A stretch of 64,000 nucleotides of DNA. Origin: Pieris napi. Lineage: Eukaryota > Arthropoda > Insecta > Lepidoptera > Pieridae. A program made the position numbers and the translations under genes. The stretch lies in assembly GCF_905475465.1 (NCBI RefSeq), contig NC_062253.1, positions 4,836,001 to 4,900,000 on the forward strand. The letters run 5' to 3'. Below, piece by piece: positions 23,061-35,070 of the stretch (position 1 is its first letter; every line of letters begins with the position of its first letter). The notes under the pieces were generated by a model. That model had not been told where the DNA came from. It was given only the letters and a program-made list of their open reading frames with translations, and ran no database searches.

Positions 23061-23720
23061 GGTCACTGATATTCCGTAAGTAGACCATTTAGTAAAAAGT
23101 AGACCAAGTAGACCACCACCAATTTTTTCTTTTGAACTATTTTACATTTTCATGTTCTTTTGGATCGGAATTCATAATACATAATATGTTCGCAGGTCAA
23201 TAAAAATTTTCAAAAATAAAAATGGTCATACTACGAATAATAGCATTCGTTAGCCATAATACTTTTCCTTAATAAATATGAAAATGTTGTCGTATTGGTC
23301 CGAACTGTTTTTGGCATTGACATCTAGCATACTCGCAAACAACTCAAACGTTTATCTTAAGCCTATTTCGCTCACAACATTCGCATAACGTTTTCTACTT
23401 TCTTAGGCTTTTGCTTCTTTCATTTTTGTAAAGTAAACTTAATTCTTCATAGAGTATTTACAGTCAAAATGTAAAGTAGCTGTTTCTAAATTTGCAACAT
23501 GCAACAGAAAATTTGTCAGCCATAGCCATTAGAGGTAGACTTTAAATTCTTTTCTTTCACACACATTTACAGAAATTCACACACACACAGCCACTCATGA
23601 TTTAGTTTCATTTTGTTGTTACCACGGGAATTCTATTATAGACCTCTTATAAAGATCGTCAAATACCTGCAGCATGTAAACTCGTAAAATGCAATATTGA
23701 GAAGAGGCAAATAAAAATAT

Positions 23721-26153
23721 TAGTCTAGTCGACAAGTTGAAAATGGAACAAAATAGAGATACTACTCCTAAAATTATGTGCGATAGCTCATTGGATCCGG
23801 AATGACGTCTAGAAAAATGTGCTAAAAGCGTGTATTAGCACATAAAAAATTGCAAAAGTTATAGACCATTAAAGATGAAAAAATAATGGCATTTAGTTTT
23901 TTGCCAATATTTAATAAACTATTAATATTTAAGAAATTTCAAATAAAGATTCTGAAAGAGGAGGAAATTTCTAATAAAAAACTCCTGACTCCCAGAACTC
24001 TATCTCCATTATTTATAATGTTAATTTAACGCTGAAAATAGGTCTGCGGGCGACATTTTTAGGATTCGCGCGTGGCGTCAAAAGCGACTACGGCACATTA
24101 ATTTATTTATTTAAGGTATTGAATATTTTTTTTTAAATTTGAAAAAATTATGGTGTGTTCTGAACACTATAATTAATTTATTCCCGTTGAAAATTTTACT
24201 TAAAGTTAATTTTTCAACAAGTTAAATAATTGTTAACTAACGAAATTTTCTCGAACGACCGTCTTAATTGTAAGTGAAAAAAAATGTTTAAATAATGGTC
24301 GTAAAAATATTTCGCTTCGTAGAGCCTTTCTTACATACATACTTAACAAGATCGTGCCATAAAAGTTAAAAAAATATTTATACTTTGTTTATAACAATTT
24401 TTTTACTTAAACAAAAACTTAAAAATCCATGTAATGATGTTAAAAAAAAATTTTTTTTTCTCAATCATCATATAATCGTTTTTTTATTAATACAAGATAT
24501 TTATTAATTTGCAAAAAAAAAATTCCCGCCATTTGTTGATAAATTTTTTTTAAACAAATTGATTAAATCAATATTTAAAAAAAAAAAATTTAACACAACT
24601 TTATTACATTAAAAATTTTATGATTTTTAAAAAAAAAGTTTTTCCTTAATAACAATTTTTAATTGTTTATAATCGTTTTTTTTAATTTTCTATTGTTTAA
24701 ATATTTAGTTAAGAAATTTTTTTTTTCCTAAAAATCATAATTGACAGTCTTCTATAAAGTAACAGAAAAAAATTTTTTTTTAATTAACAATTCTATTGTT
24801 TATTAACATCAATTTGTTATAAACAAATATTCAACTTTGGTTTATTTTTTTTCTAAAACTTCTAAAATTAACAAAAACAACCATATATAACAAAGTATAG
24901 AAAAAAAATTTTTTAATTTTAAATAAAAGTAATATTCATGATAATCAAAAAATTTACAAAAAAATTTTTTTCTATACTTTGTTATATATGGTTGTTTTTG
25001 TTAATTTTAGAAATTTTAGAAAAAAAATAAACAAAAGTTGAATATTTGTTTATAACAAATTGGTAAGTTAATAAACAATAGAATTGTTGATTAAAAAAAA
25101 AAAATTTCTGTTACTTTATAGAAGACTGTCAATTATGATTTTTAGGAAAAAAAAAAATTTCTTAACAAATTATTTAAACAATAGAAAATTAAAAAAAACG
25201 ATTATAAATAATTAAAAATTGTTATTAAGGAAAAAAATTTTTTTTTTAAATCATAAAAATTTTAATGTAATAAAGTTGTGTTAAAATTTTTAAAAAAAAT
25301 ATTGATTTAATCAATTTGTTTAAAAAAAAATTATCAACAAATGGCGGGAATTTTTTTTTTTTGCAAATTAATAAATATCTTGTATTAATAAAAAAACGAT
25401 TATATGATGATTGAGAAAAAAAAATTTTTTTTAACATCATTACATGGATTTTTAAGTTTTTGTTTAAGTAAAAAAATTGTTATAAACAAAGTATAAATAT
25501 TTTTTTAACTTTTATGGCACGATCTTGTTAAGTATGTATGTAAGAAAGGCTCTATGAAGCGAAATATTTTTACGACCATTATTTAAACATTTTTTTTCAC
25601 TTACAATTAAGACGGTCGTTCGAGAAAATTTTGTTAGTTAACAATTATTTAACTTGTTGAAAAATTAACTTTAAGTAAAATTTTCAACGGGAATAAATTA
25701 ATTATAGTGTTCAGAACACACCATAATTTTTTCAAATTTAAAAAAAAATATTCAATACCTTAAATAAATAAATTAATGTGCCGTAGTCGCTTTTGACGCC
25801 ACGCGCGAATCCTAAAAATGTCACCCGCAGACCTATTTTCAGCGTTAAATTAACATTATAAATAATGGAGATAGAGTTCTGGGAGTCAGGAGTTTTTTAT
25901 TAGAAATTTCCTCCTCTTTCAGAATCTTTGTTTGAAATTTCTTAAATATTAATAGTTTATTAAATATTGGCAAAAAACTAAATGCCATTATTTTTTCATC
26001 TTTAATGGTCTATAACTTTTGCAATTTTTTATGTGCTAATACACGCTTTTAGCACATTTTTCTAGACGTCATTCCGGATCCAATGAGCTATCGCACATAA
26101 TTTTAGGAGTAGTATCTCTATTTTGTTCCATTTTCAACTTGTCGACTAGACTA
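23721..26153. mobile_element. 2.4-kb near-perfect hairpin (foldback) element
   Basis: TAGTCTAGTCGACAAGTTGA at 23721 is mirrored to the base at 26153, and the whole interval folds on itself. The arms (about 1190 bp) meet around 24913-24957 with a loop of about 45 nt. The outer 250 bp compared by eye differ at one position (AAATAAAG against AAACAAAG); further differences are scattered substitutions and homopolymer lengths. The inner half of each arm is extremely AT-rich with long A and T runs. No ORF with coding features is present. The flanks (AATAT left, TATAG right) allow a short TA or TAT target duplication. Any transcript would form a very long double-stranded RNA. Confidence 0.9.
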
Positions 26154-27477
26154 TATAGTAAAATTTTAAAAATTCAAGTATGTACTATGTATATCAAATT
26201 GTATTTCGTGTTATGTTTGTAATGGTAGTGCTAGGAACCCTGACCTGACCTTTTTCCTAATCACCTTACCGAATAACGTATTTAAAACACGTTTTATAAA
26301 ATTATTGGTAAAATAAACATCGTAATGATCTATCTTATATTTAGATATTGTTCTTTTGTCTGTAATACAAAATGTACTTCAGACAAAAATTTATATGTGC
26401 AAATAGTATTAGTAGGTATATTTAATTGAAACTTCAAGTCATGTCAAAATTTGATTATGATAATGTTTACCTTATTACGTTGAGCATTACGTTATCATAA
26501 CTAGCGTTTTATGTAAATATATTTTTGTTAACTATTATTAAAGTAATGTGAATAAACGATATAGATCTGATGATACGAATGAACAAATAGATAGTATAAG
26601 ATGACTCATAAGGGAAATTAAAAATGGTATTAAACATCCAAGTTTCCATTTCTTAATGTGACGTAAATTATTTGCAAATAAATTAGAAAACGGAAACAAA
26701 ATTGCATCATTAATTCTCCCGGCCAGCGTTTTTTATTTCCTGTGACGTTAAAGGGAATTAACATAAAAATCGACTTCAATTTAGATAATTATAACGATTT
26801 TCAGTTTATTTCCGCCCACAGCTTTATTCGCCATTTTTATTATTTGAAATGTAGTTTCAAACGGTTTCGTTATCTTAACAAAACAAAAGATAGTTACTAG
26901 TTGAAGTCCATTATATTATTATCTAATTTATCCTTTGTTTTGTGCAATTTCGACGTATTTTACTAAATATGAACATAAATTTATTATTTGCCTCTCGCTG
27001 ATAATGACAAGCTCTCGAAATGTCGACTAATGTAATGCATTTCGCGTTTATATTCAGTAAAGAAGTTTTATATCAATTTGATTACTTTCAAATATTGATA
27101 TTAAAAATCAAAGTATTTATGTTTCGAGTTTGGTAGATTTTTTAATTATTTACATCTATGACTAAACAAAATGCATTGCTATTTAAGGAGATTTTAATTG
27201 AGTACCAGGCTACTACTATTTTATTTATGAAAACTATCAACAGCAAACATTATTAGCTCCTTTATTGTCAAACACAATGAGAAATATCTGAATGCTAAAG
27301 GTACGTACATATAAATGATTACGTAGTGGAAACTTATTTTATTTACTATAATATAAAAATATTACAGTGACAGCCGCATAGATTTTGTATAAAAGTGGCT
27401 AATTAAATGTTCTTGATATAATTAACTATTTAATTGTTATTATAATTATACATCTTAAGATTATTATTAAGTATTAG
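26154..27477. other. Intergenic, AT-rich
   Basis: No coding frames, RNA genes or terminal repeats recognised in 1.3 kb. Confidence 0.45.
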
Positions 27478-27479
27478 TA

Positions 27480-28764
27480 GGGGAGACCGGGTACAAAAGT
27501 AACGGCGGGTCGAAAGTAACAAATGCTCTCTAGATTCATCCAAAGGTCGAACACAGCTTCGCCGCCGTCAGGCGATAGCTGAGAGCACCCCCCTCACTTG
27601 TAGTTAGTCGCCGCGTACTTCAAGCACTGTTAGATTGTGTGAGAGGATACTAAGTGTTTTTACAAACCAAAAGTAAGTTTTTCGATATTTTGTTATTTAA
27701 TGTTTACATAGTCGTAAAAGGATGGTAGTAATCTGAATGTTTGCATACCTATTTTTGATTAGATTGATTGTACATTGTTTAAATTTGTTTTTGTTTAGCA
27801 CGTTCCGTTCTAAGGTTATATTTCATGTTTCAACAAAAATAAGGAAGGGTACAAAAGTATCATAGTCCTATGGGTACACAAGTAACAAGTTACTTTTGTC
27901 CCCGTAATGATTTAATTATCTTTACTCCAACAGAATGCCGCGACAACGCATAAGAACAACTACGCGACACATAAGTGTATAGAAAAGCGGCGGATAATTT
28001 TTTTCTGAAAGGTGGCACGATAGTCAAATGGCTGGTAATGAATGGTTGACGGGTTTTTTAAAACGGCACCCGAGCCTCTGTTTGAGATCTTAGAGTTTCA
28101 ACGAACATAATGTGAGCAAATTTTTTGATAATCTTGCTGAGGTAATTGATAGGTACAAATTTGAGCCAAAAGATATCTGGAATATGGATGAGACAGGGGT
28201 CCACTGTCCAAAAACTTAGCACGATTATTGCTCAAAAAGGAACTGAACAAGTAGGTACAGTAACCTCAGCAGAACGTGGGAGATTAGTAACTGTTGCTGT
28301 TGCGATTAATGCTCAAGGAGGACACATACCTCCTTTTTTCGTATTCCCATTGAAACAATTCCAAGACCACATGATACTTGAGGGTCCTGTTGGTTGTGCC
28401 GGAGCTGGCAATGCTAGTGGATGGATGCAGAATGCAAAACTTTTACTTTTTACACAAATACTTGTTGATAATAAACAAGTATTACATATAATATTGTATT
28501 AATTACCAACCTCTACTTCTTGTTACTTTCGACCCACAACGTGTTACTTTCGACCTGCCTACGTGGTCGAAAGTAACAACTGACGTTTTTTTTTTAACTC
28601 TCGGTTATTCATATAAAACACACCATAGTAAAATAAATCGAGCTGCTAGTGTAAAGAACATAAACTGAATTTATATATGGTTATATTAATTTAATGACAA
28701 TATTAAAACCTAGCCACAAATCAAGTGTGAAGTACAAAGTGTTACTTTTGTACCCGGTCTTCCC
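27480..28764 (+). mobile_element. pogo-like DNA transposon, internally deleted
   Basis: Terminal inverted repeats of about 26 bp (GGGGAGACCGGGTACAAAAG at the left; reverse complement of GGGAAGACCGGGTACAAAAG at the right), flanked by TA (27478-27479, 28765-28766). The motif of stacked GTTACTTTCGACC and GTTACTTTTGTACCC near both ends looks like subterminal binding repeats. Length 1285 bp, shorter than an autonomous element needs. It carries a broken transposase. Confidence 0.9.
27935..28503 (+). pseudogene. pogo/Tigger-like transposase remnant
   Basis: Reads, across frameshifts and stops: a short start MPRQRIRTTTR, then GNEWLTGFLKRHPSL (end of the CENP-B type helix-turn-helix domain), then FEPKDIWNMDETGVH (first catalytic Asp of the DDE domain), then from 28146 an open stretch including GTEQVGTVTSAERG, FFVFPLKQFQDHMI and AGAGNASGWMQ. 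The second and third catalytic acids are absent, because the frame ends after VDNKQVLHIILY. It cannot be active. Confidence 0.85.
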
Positions 28765-28983
28765 TACATATTATAACAATTATTATCATTAAGAGGCCCG
28801 TTCCTCTTTAAATTCAATTAGTATATAGATCCCCACGTTTCGTTTAATCATTGTATGCTATGTTTGCCTGTAAGTGCTTGACACATTAAAAACTGTATTT
28901 CATTTTTCTTTTATCAATGTATCAGTGTGCCAAGCATTGGCAAGCTTTTATAAATAAATGAATAAATAAAATAAAAATAAATA

Positions 28984-29180
28984 ACAGTTTAAAAAAACTA
29001 AAAAGACGCTTTTAAAGCACATCAAACTTAAAAGTGAAAAATAATTCCTAATTTAGGCTGAAAATGGTAATGAACAAAAAATACTGGTATTATTGTGAAA
29101 AAGCGTGGGTTGCTCTATAGGGCATAGAGTTTAGTTTGATGTGCTTAAAAAGCGTGTTTTTTAGTTTTTTTTAACTTTTA
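28984..29180. mobile_element. MITE, GTTTAAAAAAACTAAAAA type
   Basis: Terminal arms AAAAAGACGCTTTTAAAGCA and its near reverse complement TGCTTAAAAAGCGTG share CACATCAAAC. The middle contains AAAAATAATTCCTAATTTAG, also found reverse-complemented in the copy at 34955-35070. It abuts the 3' tail of the jockey remnant. Confidence 0.8.
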
Positions 29181-30183
29181 TTTATTTCAATCACTGTTTA
29201 GCACTTAATACTAACGTGCACTAACACTTATTCACTAGTTCAAACGGTTTTGTCCTTTTCAATCTTCTCACTAGGCCCGTGGTGTCAAGGAGTTGAATAG
29301 CCTCGACATTCACGTGATGGTGGAGCCTATGTTCGTGGGCTCCGGCAGCCTTTTATATTACTGTGGCGACGTCCTCTACATTAAGGTCCCGATGGAGGTC
29401 GTTATTGCGAATATACCAGGGAGCATTGACTATTCCCCTGAGCACTTTGTTTTGGAATCGTTGGATTACTTGGATGTTACTATTACTGGTACAGCCCCAC
29501 AGCTGGCAACCAGAGGTTCATACAGGTGTCAGGACTTGTTTGTAAATCAATAATTTATTTTGAACTGATAACGTGGAATGCCTTCAGAGCAACCAGTACG
29601 ATTTAATGTAACGGAGATCCAACTCTTCACGCTTCTTTTTAACATGGACCTTCCATCGGAGTTTGGTATCCAGCGTCATACCTAGGTACTTAGCTGAATT
29701 TTGGAACGGCACTTTGACCTTATCAATATATACTGGCTGGTAATTTGATGTTTTGTTGGTAAAGTTTATGTGAACTGATTTAGACTGATTTAATCGTATC
29801 CGCCATTTTTTGGTCCACGAGCCAACAGTAATTATGGCTTTTTGTAGTTTTACTACTGCTTCCTTTTCAGTATCTGCCGTAGACATGATAGCAGTATCAT
29901 CGGCAAAGGTAGCGATTATGTTATCTTCTAGTTCAGGATATTCTGCATATCGCATGTGTATAAGAGGTACAGGACCGTACCTAATACACTACCTTGCGGC
30001 ACCCCGGCTTTTATTTCTTTCAGTTCTGAATAATCATCTTCTTGTCGTACTCTAAACATTCTTTGTGTTAAGTATGACTCAAGGATATTTGAAAATTGAC
30101 GAGGCAGTAGTTTCTTTAATTTATAAACAAGTCCTCGGTGCCACACTTTGTCAAATGCTTGAGCTACATCCAGAAAGACCGTG
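29181..30183 (-). pseudogene. Jockey-clade reverse transcriptase fragment
   Basis: The minus strand from about 30183 reads VFLDVAQAFDKVWHRG, then KAGVPQGSVLGTVLY, then in another frame the catalytic TFADDTAIM (29584-29955 frame), KYLGMTLDTKLRWK, and in a third frame FQNKVLRGIVNAPWYI and RRLKRTKPFELVNKC to a stop at 29221-29223. These are the palm, thumb and C-terminus of a jockey-type ORF2. The 5' end is truncated inside the palm, and at least two frameshifts break it. The remaining bases to about 29181 are its 3' UTR with an A-rich end. Confidence 0.88.
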
Positions 30184-30353
30184 GTAAACGTAGAATAAGG
30201 CGAAACATATAATTTGAAAATATTTTTATCTTGTTACGCCAAAGAAGTATAACTTCTAACGTCTGTACATTACGCCTGTTATTTAATGAAGTTTTCCAGT
30301 TTACTAGTTACTATGGACTTTATCGCTTCAGTCATAAATATAGGTATATTAAC

Positions 30354-30601
30354 GACTCATTGGTGTAGTTGTTAGTACCCCTGACTACGAATCCATGGGT
30401 CCCGGGTTCGATCCCCGGCTGAGACGAACATCGATGTGATGAGCATTTGGTGTAGTGTCTTAGGTCTTGGGTGTTTAAATATGTATTCATATGTCTATCT
30501 ATCTATAATATGTATGTATACCCGTTGCCTAGTACCCATAAAACAAGCTTCACCAGCTTAGCATGGGACTAGGTCAATTAGTGTGAAATGTCAAAAAAAA
30601 A
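30354..30601 (+). mobile_element. tRNA-derived SINE
   Basis: An A-box region TTGGTGTAGTTGTTAG, B box GGGTTCGATCCC, then ACATCGATGTGATGAGCATT and the tail CACCAGCTTAGCATGGGACT, with a poly-A end at 30593-30601. Head, body and tail are the arrangement of a well-known lepidopteran SINE. RNA polymerase III promoter elements look intact. No target duplication was seen. Confidence 0.88.
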
Positions 30602-31499
30602 TTTAAACAAATTATAGGATCTATAAAAAATCTGAAATGGTTTTTAAATCTTGTCATATAGGCTGCGCGGAATTTACGCTTACGTTTCCAATAAAACATA
30701 TTAACTGACATACACTCAGTACATACATTTTTATATGTATATAAGATACCCAGATTCATGGGCTCTTACCAAAAAGATAACGTTAAAATAAACAATCATT
30801 TAAAGGTCGCTTATCTCGTGTTGGAGATTCCGCAATGTCTGACACTAAATAACCTACCTACGCTACAGAAATATAAAAACCACTCTACGATAGCTAGGTA
30901 ACTAGTATATGTATCCTTTATTTCCTAAGGTAATCCTGATGAGTAGAAGTAGAATTTAATTTACAATTCGTCATTTGAGATTTCAATTAATTATTTTTCA
31001 TTAAATATAAAATACTTATATTTCATAAATTCGAAATTTACTTTTAAATAGAATTTCTATAAGGTGATTCGCACTTCTCACTTTCTCTCAAACGGTCTCG
31101 ATCGCTCTCTCCATTTTCTTCGACAAAAACGCTGCACATCTTCGTGACGTTTCATCCGTAAAAATGCGTCTAAAGTTAAACTTCAACAATGAATGGAAAG
31201 TATGATTAAAGTCACTAAAACCACCAAATGAGTCGTACCTTGAAATCAGACTTATCACAATAATTTTATTTGTCAAACTCACGGTTTGATTCGATTCGGG
31301 GAAACAGCTTTGCGTTGGCAGACCAATAATCATTTATTGCTTATAAAGAAAGGATCGATAACAAAATGGATGCCTTTAGTTTATTTTAATTATGTAAAAC
31401 GTCAATTTAAGTCATTGTTATTTTTGCATGTACTGTAATAAATGAAAATTAATAAACTCTGTGTCTTTTTAAATGAATTTCGTAAACAATAAAATAATA
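30602..31499. other. Intergenic
   Basis: Two short minus frames (61 and 81 codons) lack motifs or splice context. Nothing else recognised. Confidence 0.4.
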
Positions 31500-31690
31500 A
31501 TTCTGATAAGGTGGGAGCTTGTAGTTTATTGTTTATCAGAATGCCAAATCATAAAATGACTGCTTCACGACTGAAGTTGCACAACTGCTTGAGAGCGACC
31601 GCCGCTGCGAAAACCGCTGTGTGACTTCGAAAAGTGAGTTACAGAATCGCAAGGGAGCAGTGGGCCGTACGAACGACTTGGCAATCGTCC
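31500..31690 (+). repeat. One-arm relative of the hairpin element at 35751
   Basis: Contains GGTGGGAGCTTGTAGTTTAT, TTATCAGAATGCCAAATCAT, ATAAAATGACTGCTTCACGA, GAAAACCGCTGTGTGA and GAGTTACAGAATCGCA, all found in the loop and right arm at 35870-35992. Only one arm is present, with an insertion after CACGACTGA. A third trace (GATTTGGCATTCTGATAAAC) is near 34408. Confidence 0.75.
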
Positions 31691-32420
31691 GTCCGTACCA
31701 AAAAAAGAAAAAAAGATGCTCTATCGATAGACATTGAAAGAAAATGAAACAGGCACATACCCAAAAAAATCTAAAAAAAGTTATCAACATTATTAAGCTA
31801 ACTAAAGTTAGTTTCTAACTACCAACTCTGCTGGTCTTGTTGTCTACTTAGTGACCCACTGCCCTGCTCACCTTCATTTAGTTTGTAAAGCCTTCTTCAT
31901 TCCGTCAGCTTGTCTTCTTCCTAATAATTTAACTACGATTTTTTCTTCGATTTCAATTTTTAGACGGCTTTTGATTTCTTACAATACAATCATCGAATAC
32001 ACCTTTCCATTCTTTGTCCGTACAATAACTAGATGGCGTACCATCATTTGGTTAATATGTATTAATTTACAACAAATGTTTCTGATGTACCACAGCATGG
32101 ATAGAGTTTTGCTTTTTTAGAACTTTACAGCGTTTGTTAATGTATTCTGTAAAAAAAGTATCAAAATGGGTAATTTTACTAACGGTTTATTCATAAAAAA
32201 ATAAACTATGGCCATGACTCGATTTATAGCTTTAAACTATACAATTAAAGTTACATAAAGTTTTTGTAACGTTTGGAGAAAAAAAAGCCACGATGTTTTT
32301 TACTTTACATTTAAAATCAGTCGTTGATATATATTAGATATGTATTACTTTTTGAGATATAATCTCAAAACCTTTAAGTGAATTGGGCAGGACCCATCAT
32401 TTGAAATGTTCAGTTCTAAA
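31691..32420. other. Intergenic
   Basis: No supported feature. An 89-codon plus frame (31851-32120) looks like chance. Confidence 0.4.
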
Positions 32421-32853
32421 TACAGTATAAACTCTTGATAACGTCTTTCCATATAACGAAACCTCTCTAAAACGTAATATACAATAATTAACTTTTTATA
32501 ACAAAATAGCTCTATAACTAAGAAATATTTTCATATTTAGACATTAATAACATACTTAAGTGTTTTTATAATAAAACATAACTTTTGAAGCGCCGAATTT
32601 ATAAGAAAGACACCTGAGGTCATAAACAGCCGTCTCGCCTTTGTTATTATTAAATGCATTAACACGTGTGCCATTATTCTTGGAAATTTTGGTCTCAGTT
32701 ACTAAACGCACCATTGTCATCTATCCATTATATATATATATTATTGTAATTGGTTAAATTTGGTGTTTTTTCTCTTCTCTCCCTATAACGAAAACACTGT
32801 AACGAAGAAAATGCTCGGTTCCTTGAAATTCGTTATAAAGAGTTTAAACTGTA
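32421..32853. mobile_element. MITE, TACAGTA...TTATAACG type (long copy)
   Basis: Left end TACAGTATAAACTCTTGATA; right end is the reverse complement of TACAGTTTAAACTCTTTATA. The internal CCTTGAAATTCGTTATAAAG and CCTCTCTAAAACG are shared with the copy at 34721-34889. TA-type ends suit Tc1/mariner or pogo mobilisation. Confidence 0.75.
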
Positions 32854-33139
32854 TACGATGTTTTCTTCAAATAAATTTGCTCCAGATAAGTACTAAGGCT
32901 ATAGGTTGGTGGAGTCAGTCGCCGCACTTAGTTGGTGGACTCTCGCTAAGTCCATTGTGCATATCCAGATGTAAGTCAAACAAGGTATTTTCATTGAAAT
33001 ATTATTTTATATTTATAAAAAAGACGCCAAATATGTGGCACCTAACATGGCGTCTACCAAGTCGTGAACCTCCAGATGCTGGACGAAGAGATGGTATTTA
33101 TGACAACCGTATATACAACTCTGCCGTTGAAGCTATATT

Positions 33140-34390
33140 TGATATGATATGTTTATTATGGAACATAAGGTACATGTATCACTTATTCCACGTCATTAAA
33201 TTTGAATTTGTGGGCATCCCTACTCATCGGCAAAGAAGACAGAGGGTGTAGGCCGAGAGAAAAAGCCGGCGTAAAAAACTCTCGGTACTCTTTTAAAATA
33301 GCAAATCATCAAACAACACAACTTATTTTAAAACAAAATCACAAATTAATTAGAAGTAGCCTGTCTAGCACTAGTCCCAGGCCCGTGTATCAACTAGATA
33401 ATCGTTAACTTTATAGTATGCCTTTCTACACAGCTTTTCTTTAATACATTTCTTAAATTTATTAAAAGGCAGACATAAAAGAGCCTCTGGGATTTTATTA
33501 AAGAAGTATCCCTTTTCCCAAAAAAACTTACTAACTTTAGATAGTCTAGTACGGGGAAATTGCAGCCTGCGTTTGTTCCGAGTATTAACATTGTACGTAT
33601 GTTCTATTCTAGTAAACTTATCACTATTTTTGTATTTATACATAATATTTTCATAAATATATTTCGAGGGAAAGGTAAGTTATATTAATTTCCTTGAATT
33701 TATCTCTAAGAGATCCTTTTTAACATTTGAAATGATAGATTGCACGAATAACCCTCTTCTGCAGGATGAAATTAGTTTCGACATCAGCAGCATGATCCCA
33801 TAATAATAAGCCATAAGTCATCAAGCTATGAAAGTAACAAAAATAAACAAGTCTAGCTGATAGATTAGCTAGATTTTTTTTAAACCACGTAGGCTGCAGA
33901 ACTAAGTCTCTTCGCCAATCCGTTAATATGAAGGGACCACTGAAGTTTTGAATCCATGGTGATTACGAGAAATGCAGTTGTATCATCCTGATTCAATTCC
34001 TCACCGTTTATAATTGGTCTAGTATCCATAACCCTTGCATTGTTTGCATTAAGTAGAAGGTTATTCATACTAAACCAATGGACAATCGAAGATAGAGCAT
34101 TGTTCACATCGTCATCGTTGTTGTTATTTGTCGTTTGATTTTAAAAATCAAGGACGTGTCAGCAGCAAACAAAACTATCTGATGTTTTCTCTCTACTATG
34201 AAAGGTACAGGTACATTTATATAAACAAGAAAGAGGAAAGGGCCAAGAATTGAGCCCTGTGGTACCCCCCCCCCCATATCTACTGCCGACCCAGAGGATC
34301 TCTTACCATTCACTTCAACCTTCTGAGTTCTTATCATCTTATAATCACTTTTCAAACACACACAGGATGCCATTCTCAAATCATGTGAAG
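33140..34390 (-). pseudogene. CR1/BS-like reverse transcriptase remnant, copy 1
   Basis: The minus strand reads QKVEVNGKRSSGSAVDM, then GVPQGSILGPFLFLVYIN (palm motif), VLFAADTSLIFKIKRQ (the catalytic box, with AADT where an ADDT-type box is expected), SIVHWFSMNNLLLNA, SKLQWSLHINGLAKRL and, in a further frame, RNKRRLQFPRTRLSKVSKFF to AYYKVNDYLVDTRAWD at 33371. The 3' UTR follows to about 33140 (GGCATCCCTACTCATCGGCA on plus). It matches the plus-strand copy at 43045-44240 almost throughout. It has frameshifts, a deletion after LLLNAN, and no 5' half. Confidence 0.87.
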
Positions 34391-34429
34391 AAGTAAGTAG
34401 TATTACGATTTGGCATTCTGATAAACAAT

Positions 34430-34620
34430 AAAAAAAAATCTGTGGTGCTACAGCCTCTTTAGGTCTGGGCCTCAGATTTCTGATGACCATGATCGATTGA
34501 AAGATATTAGAGCGACTCGTGGCCATGTGTCATACCTTTTCAGAATCCCTATTAAATGCGCCAAAACTCGTAATACAGGGTCAGTTTTCGGTAGACTAAT
34601 TTTTTTTCACAGTGGGGTCC
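34430..34620. repeat. SINE body fragment and unclassified repeat
   Basis: CTTTAGGTCTGGGCCTCAGA followed by TTTCTGATGACCATGATCGA is the internal body of a common lepidopteran SINE. The following GCCAAAACTCGTAATACAGG looks repetitive but is unclassified. Confidence 0.5.
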
Positions 34621-34720
34621 GAAGTAAACAAAAAGGTATGATTTGAAAAAAATTTATATCGTAAAACTTAATATTATCTACAATAAACTCAATAAACAAC
34701 TATAAATAGTATGTCTAATA

Positions 34721-34889
34721 TACAGTAAAATTCTTTATAACGTCATTTGTAATAACGAAAATACGAGAAAAATTATTTGGTTTAACCCAATACCCATACA
34801 CTAATTCTTCGCTCCCTATAATGAAACCTCTCTATAACGTATAAAAATGCTCAGTCCTTTGAAATTCGTTATAAAGATTTAATACTGTA
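34721..34889. mobile_element. MITE, TACAGTA...TTATAACG type (short copy)
   Basis: TACAGTAAAATTCTTTATAACG-like left end and the reverse complement of TACAGTATTAAATCTTTATA at the right end; TA flanks. Shares CCTCTCTATAACG and GAAATTCGTTATAAAG with 32421-32853. Confidence 0.8.
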
Positions 34890-34954
34890 TATGTTTTGTT
34901 TTTTCACTTAAAAATTCATTCATGTAATAGAAACAGTAGCAGATTCTTTAAAAA

Positions 34955-35070
34955 ATATAGTTTAAAAAAAACTATAAAACACGCTTTTTTCAGCCTAAAT
35001 TAGGAATTATTTTTCACTTTTTAGTTTGATGTGCTTTAAAAGCGTGTTTTATAGTTTTTTTTAACTATAT
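34955..35070. mobile_element. MITE, second copy of the 28984 family
   Basis: AGTTTAAAAAAAACTATAAA, AACACGCTTTTTTCAGCC and the mirrored AAAAGCGTGTTTTATAGTTT define about 40-bp arms; ATAT on both sides suggests a TA or ATAT duplication. The middle is reverse-complemented relative to 28984-29180. Confidence 0.8.

Noticed and set aside
24400..25450. 64-codon minus frame in AT-rich hairpin arm
   Set aside because: Lys/Phe/Ile runs from A/T homopolymers; no start context or homologous frame in the other arm.
29293..29553. 86-codon plus frame
   Set aside because: The minus strand of this interval encodes the jockey C-terminus (FQNKVLRGIVNAPWYI); the plus frame is its shadow.
31536..31790. 84-codon minus frame
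   Set aside because: Lies in the dispersed hairpin-family repeat; composition and context are non-coding.
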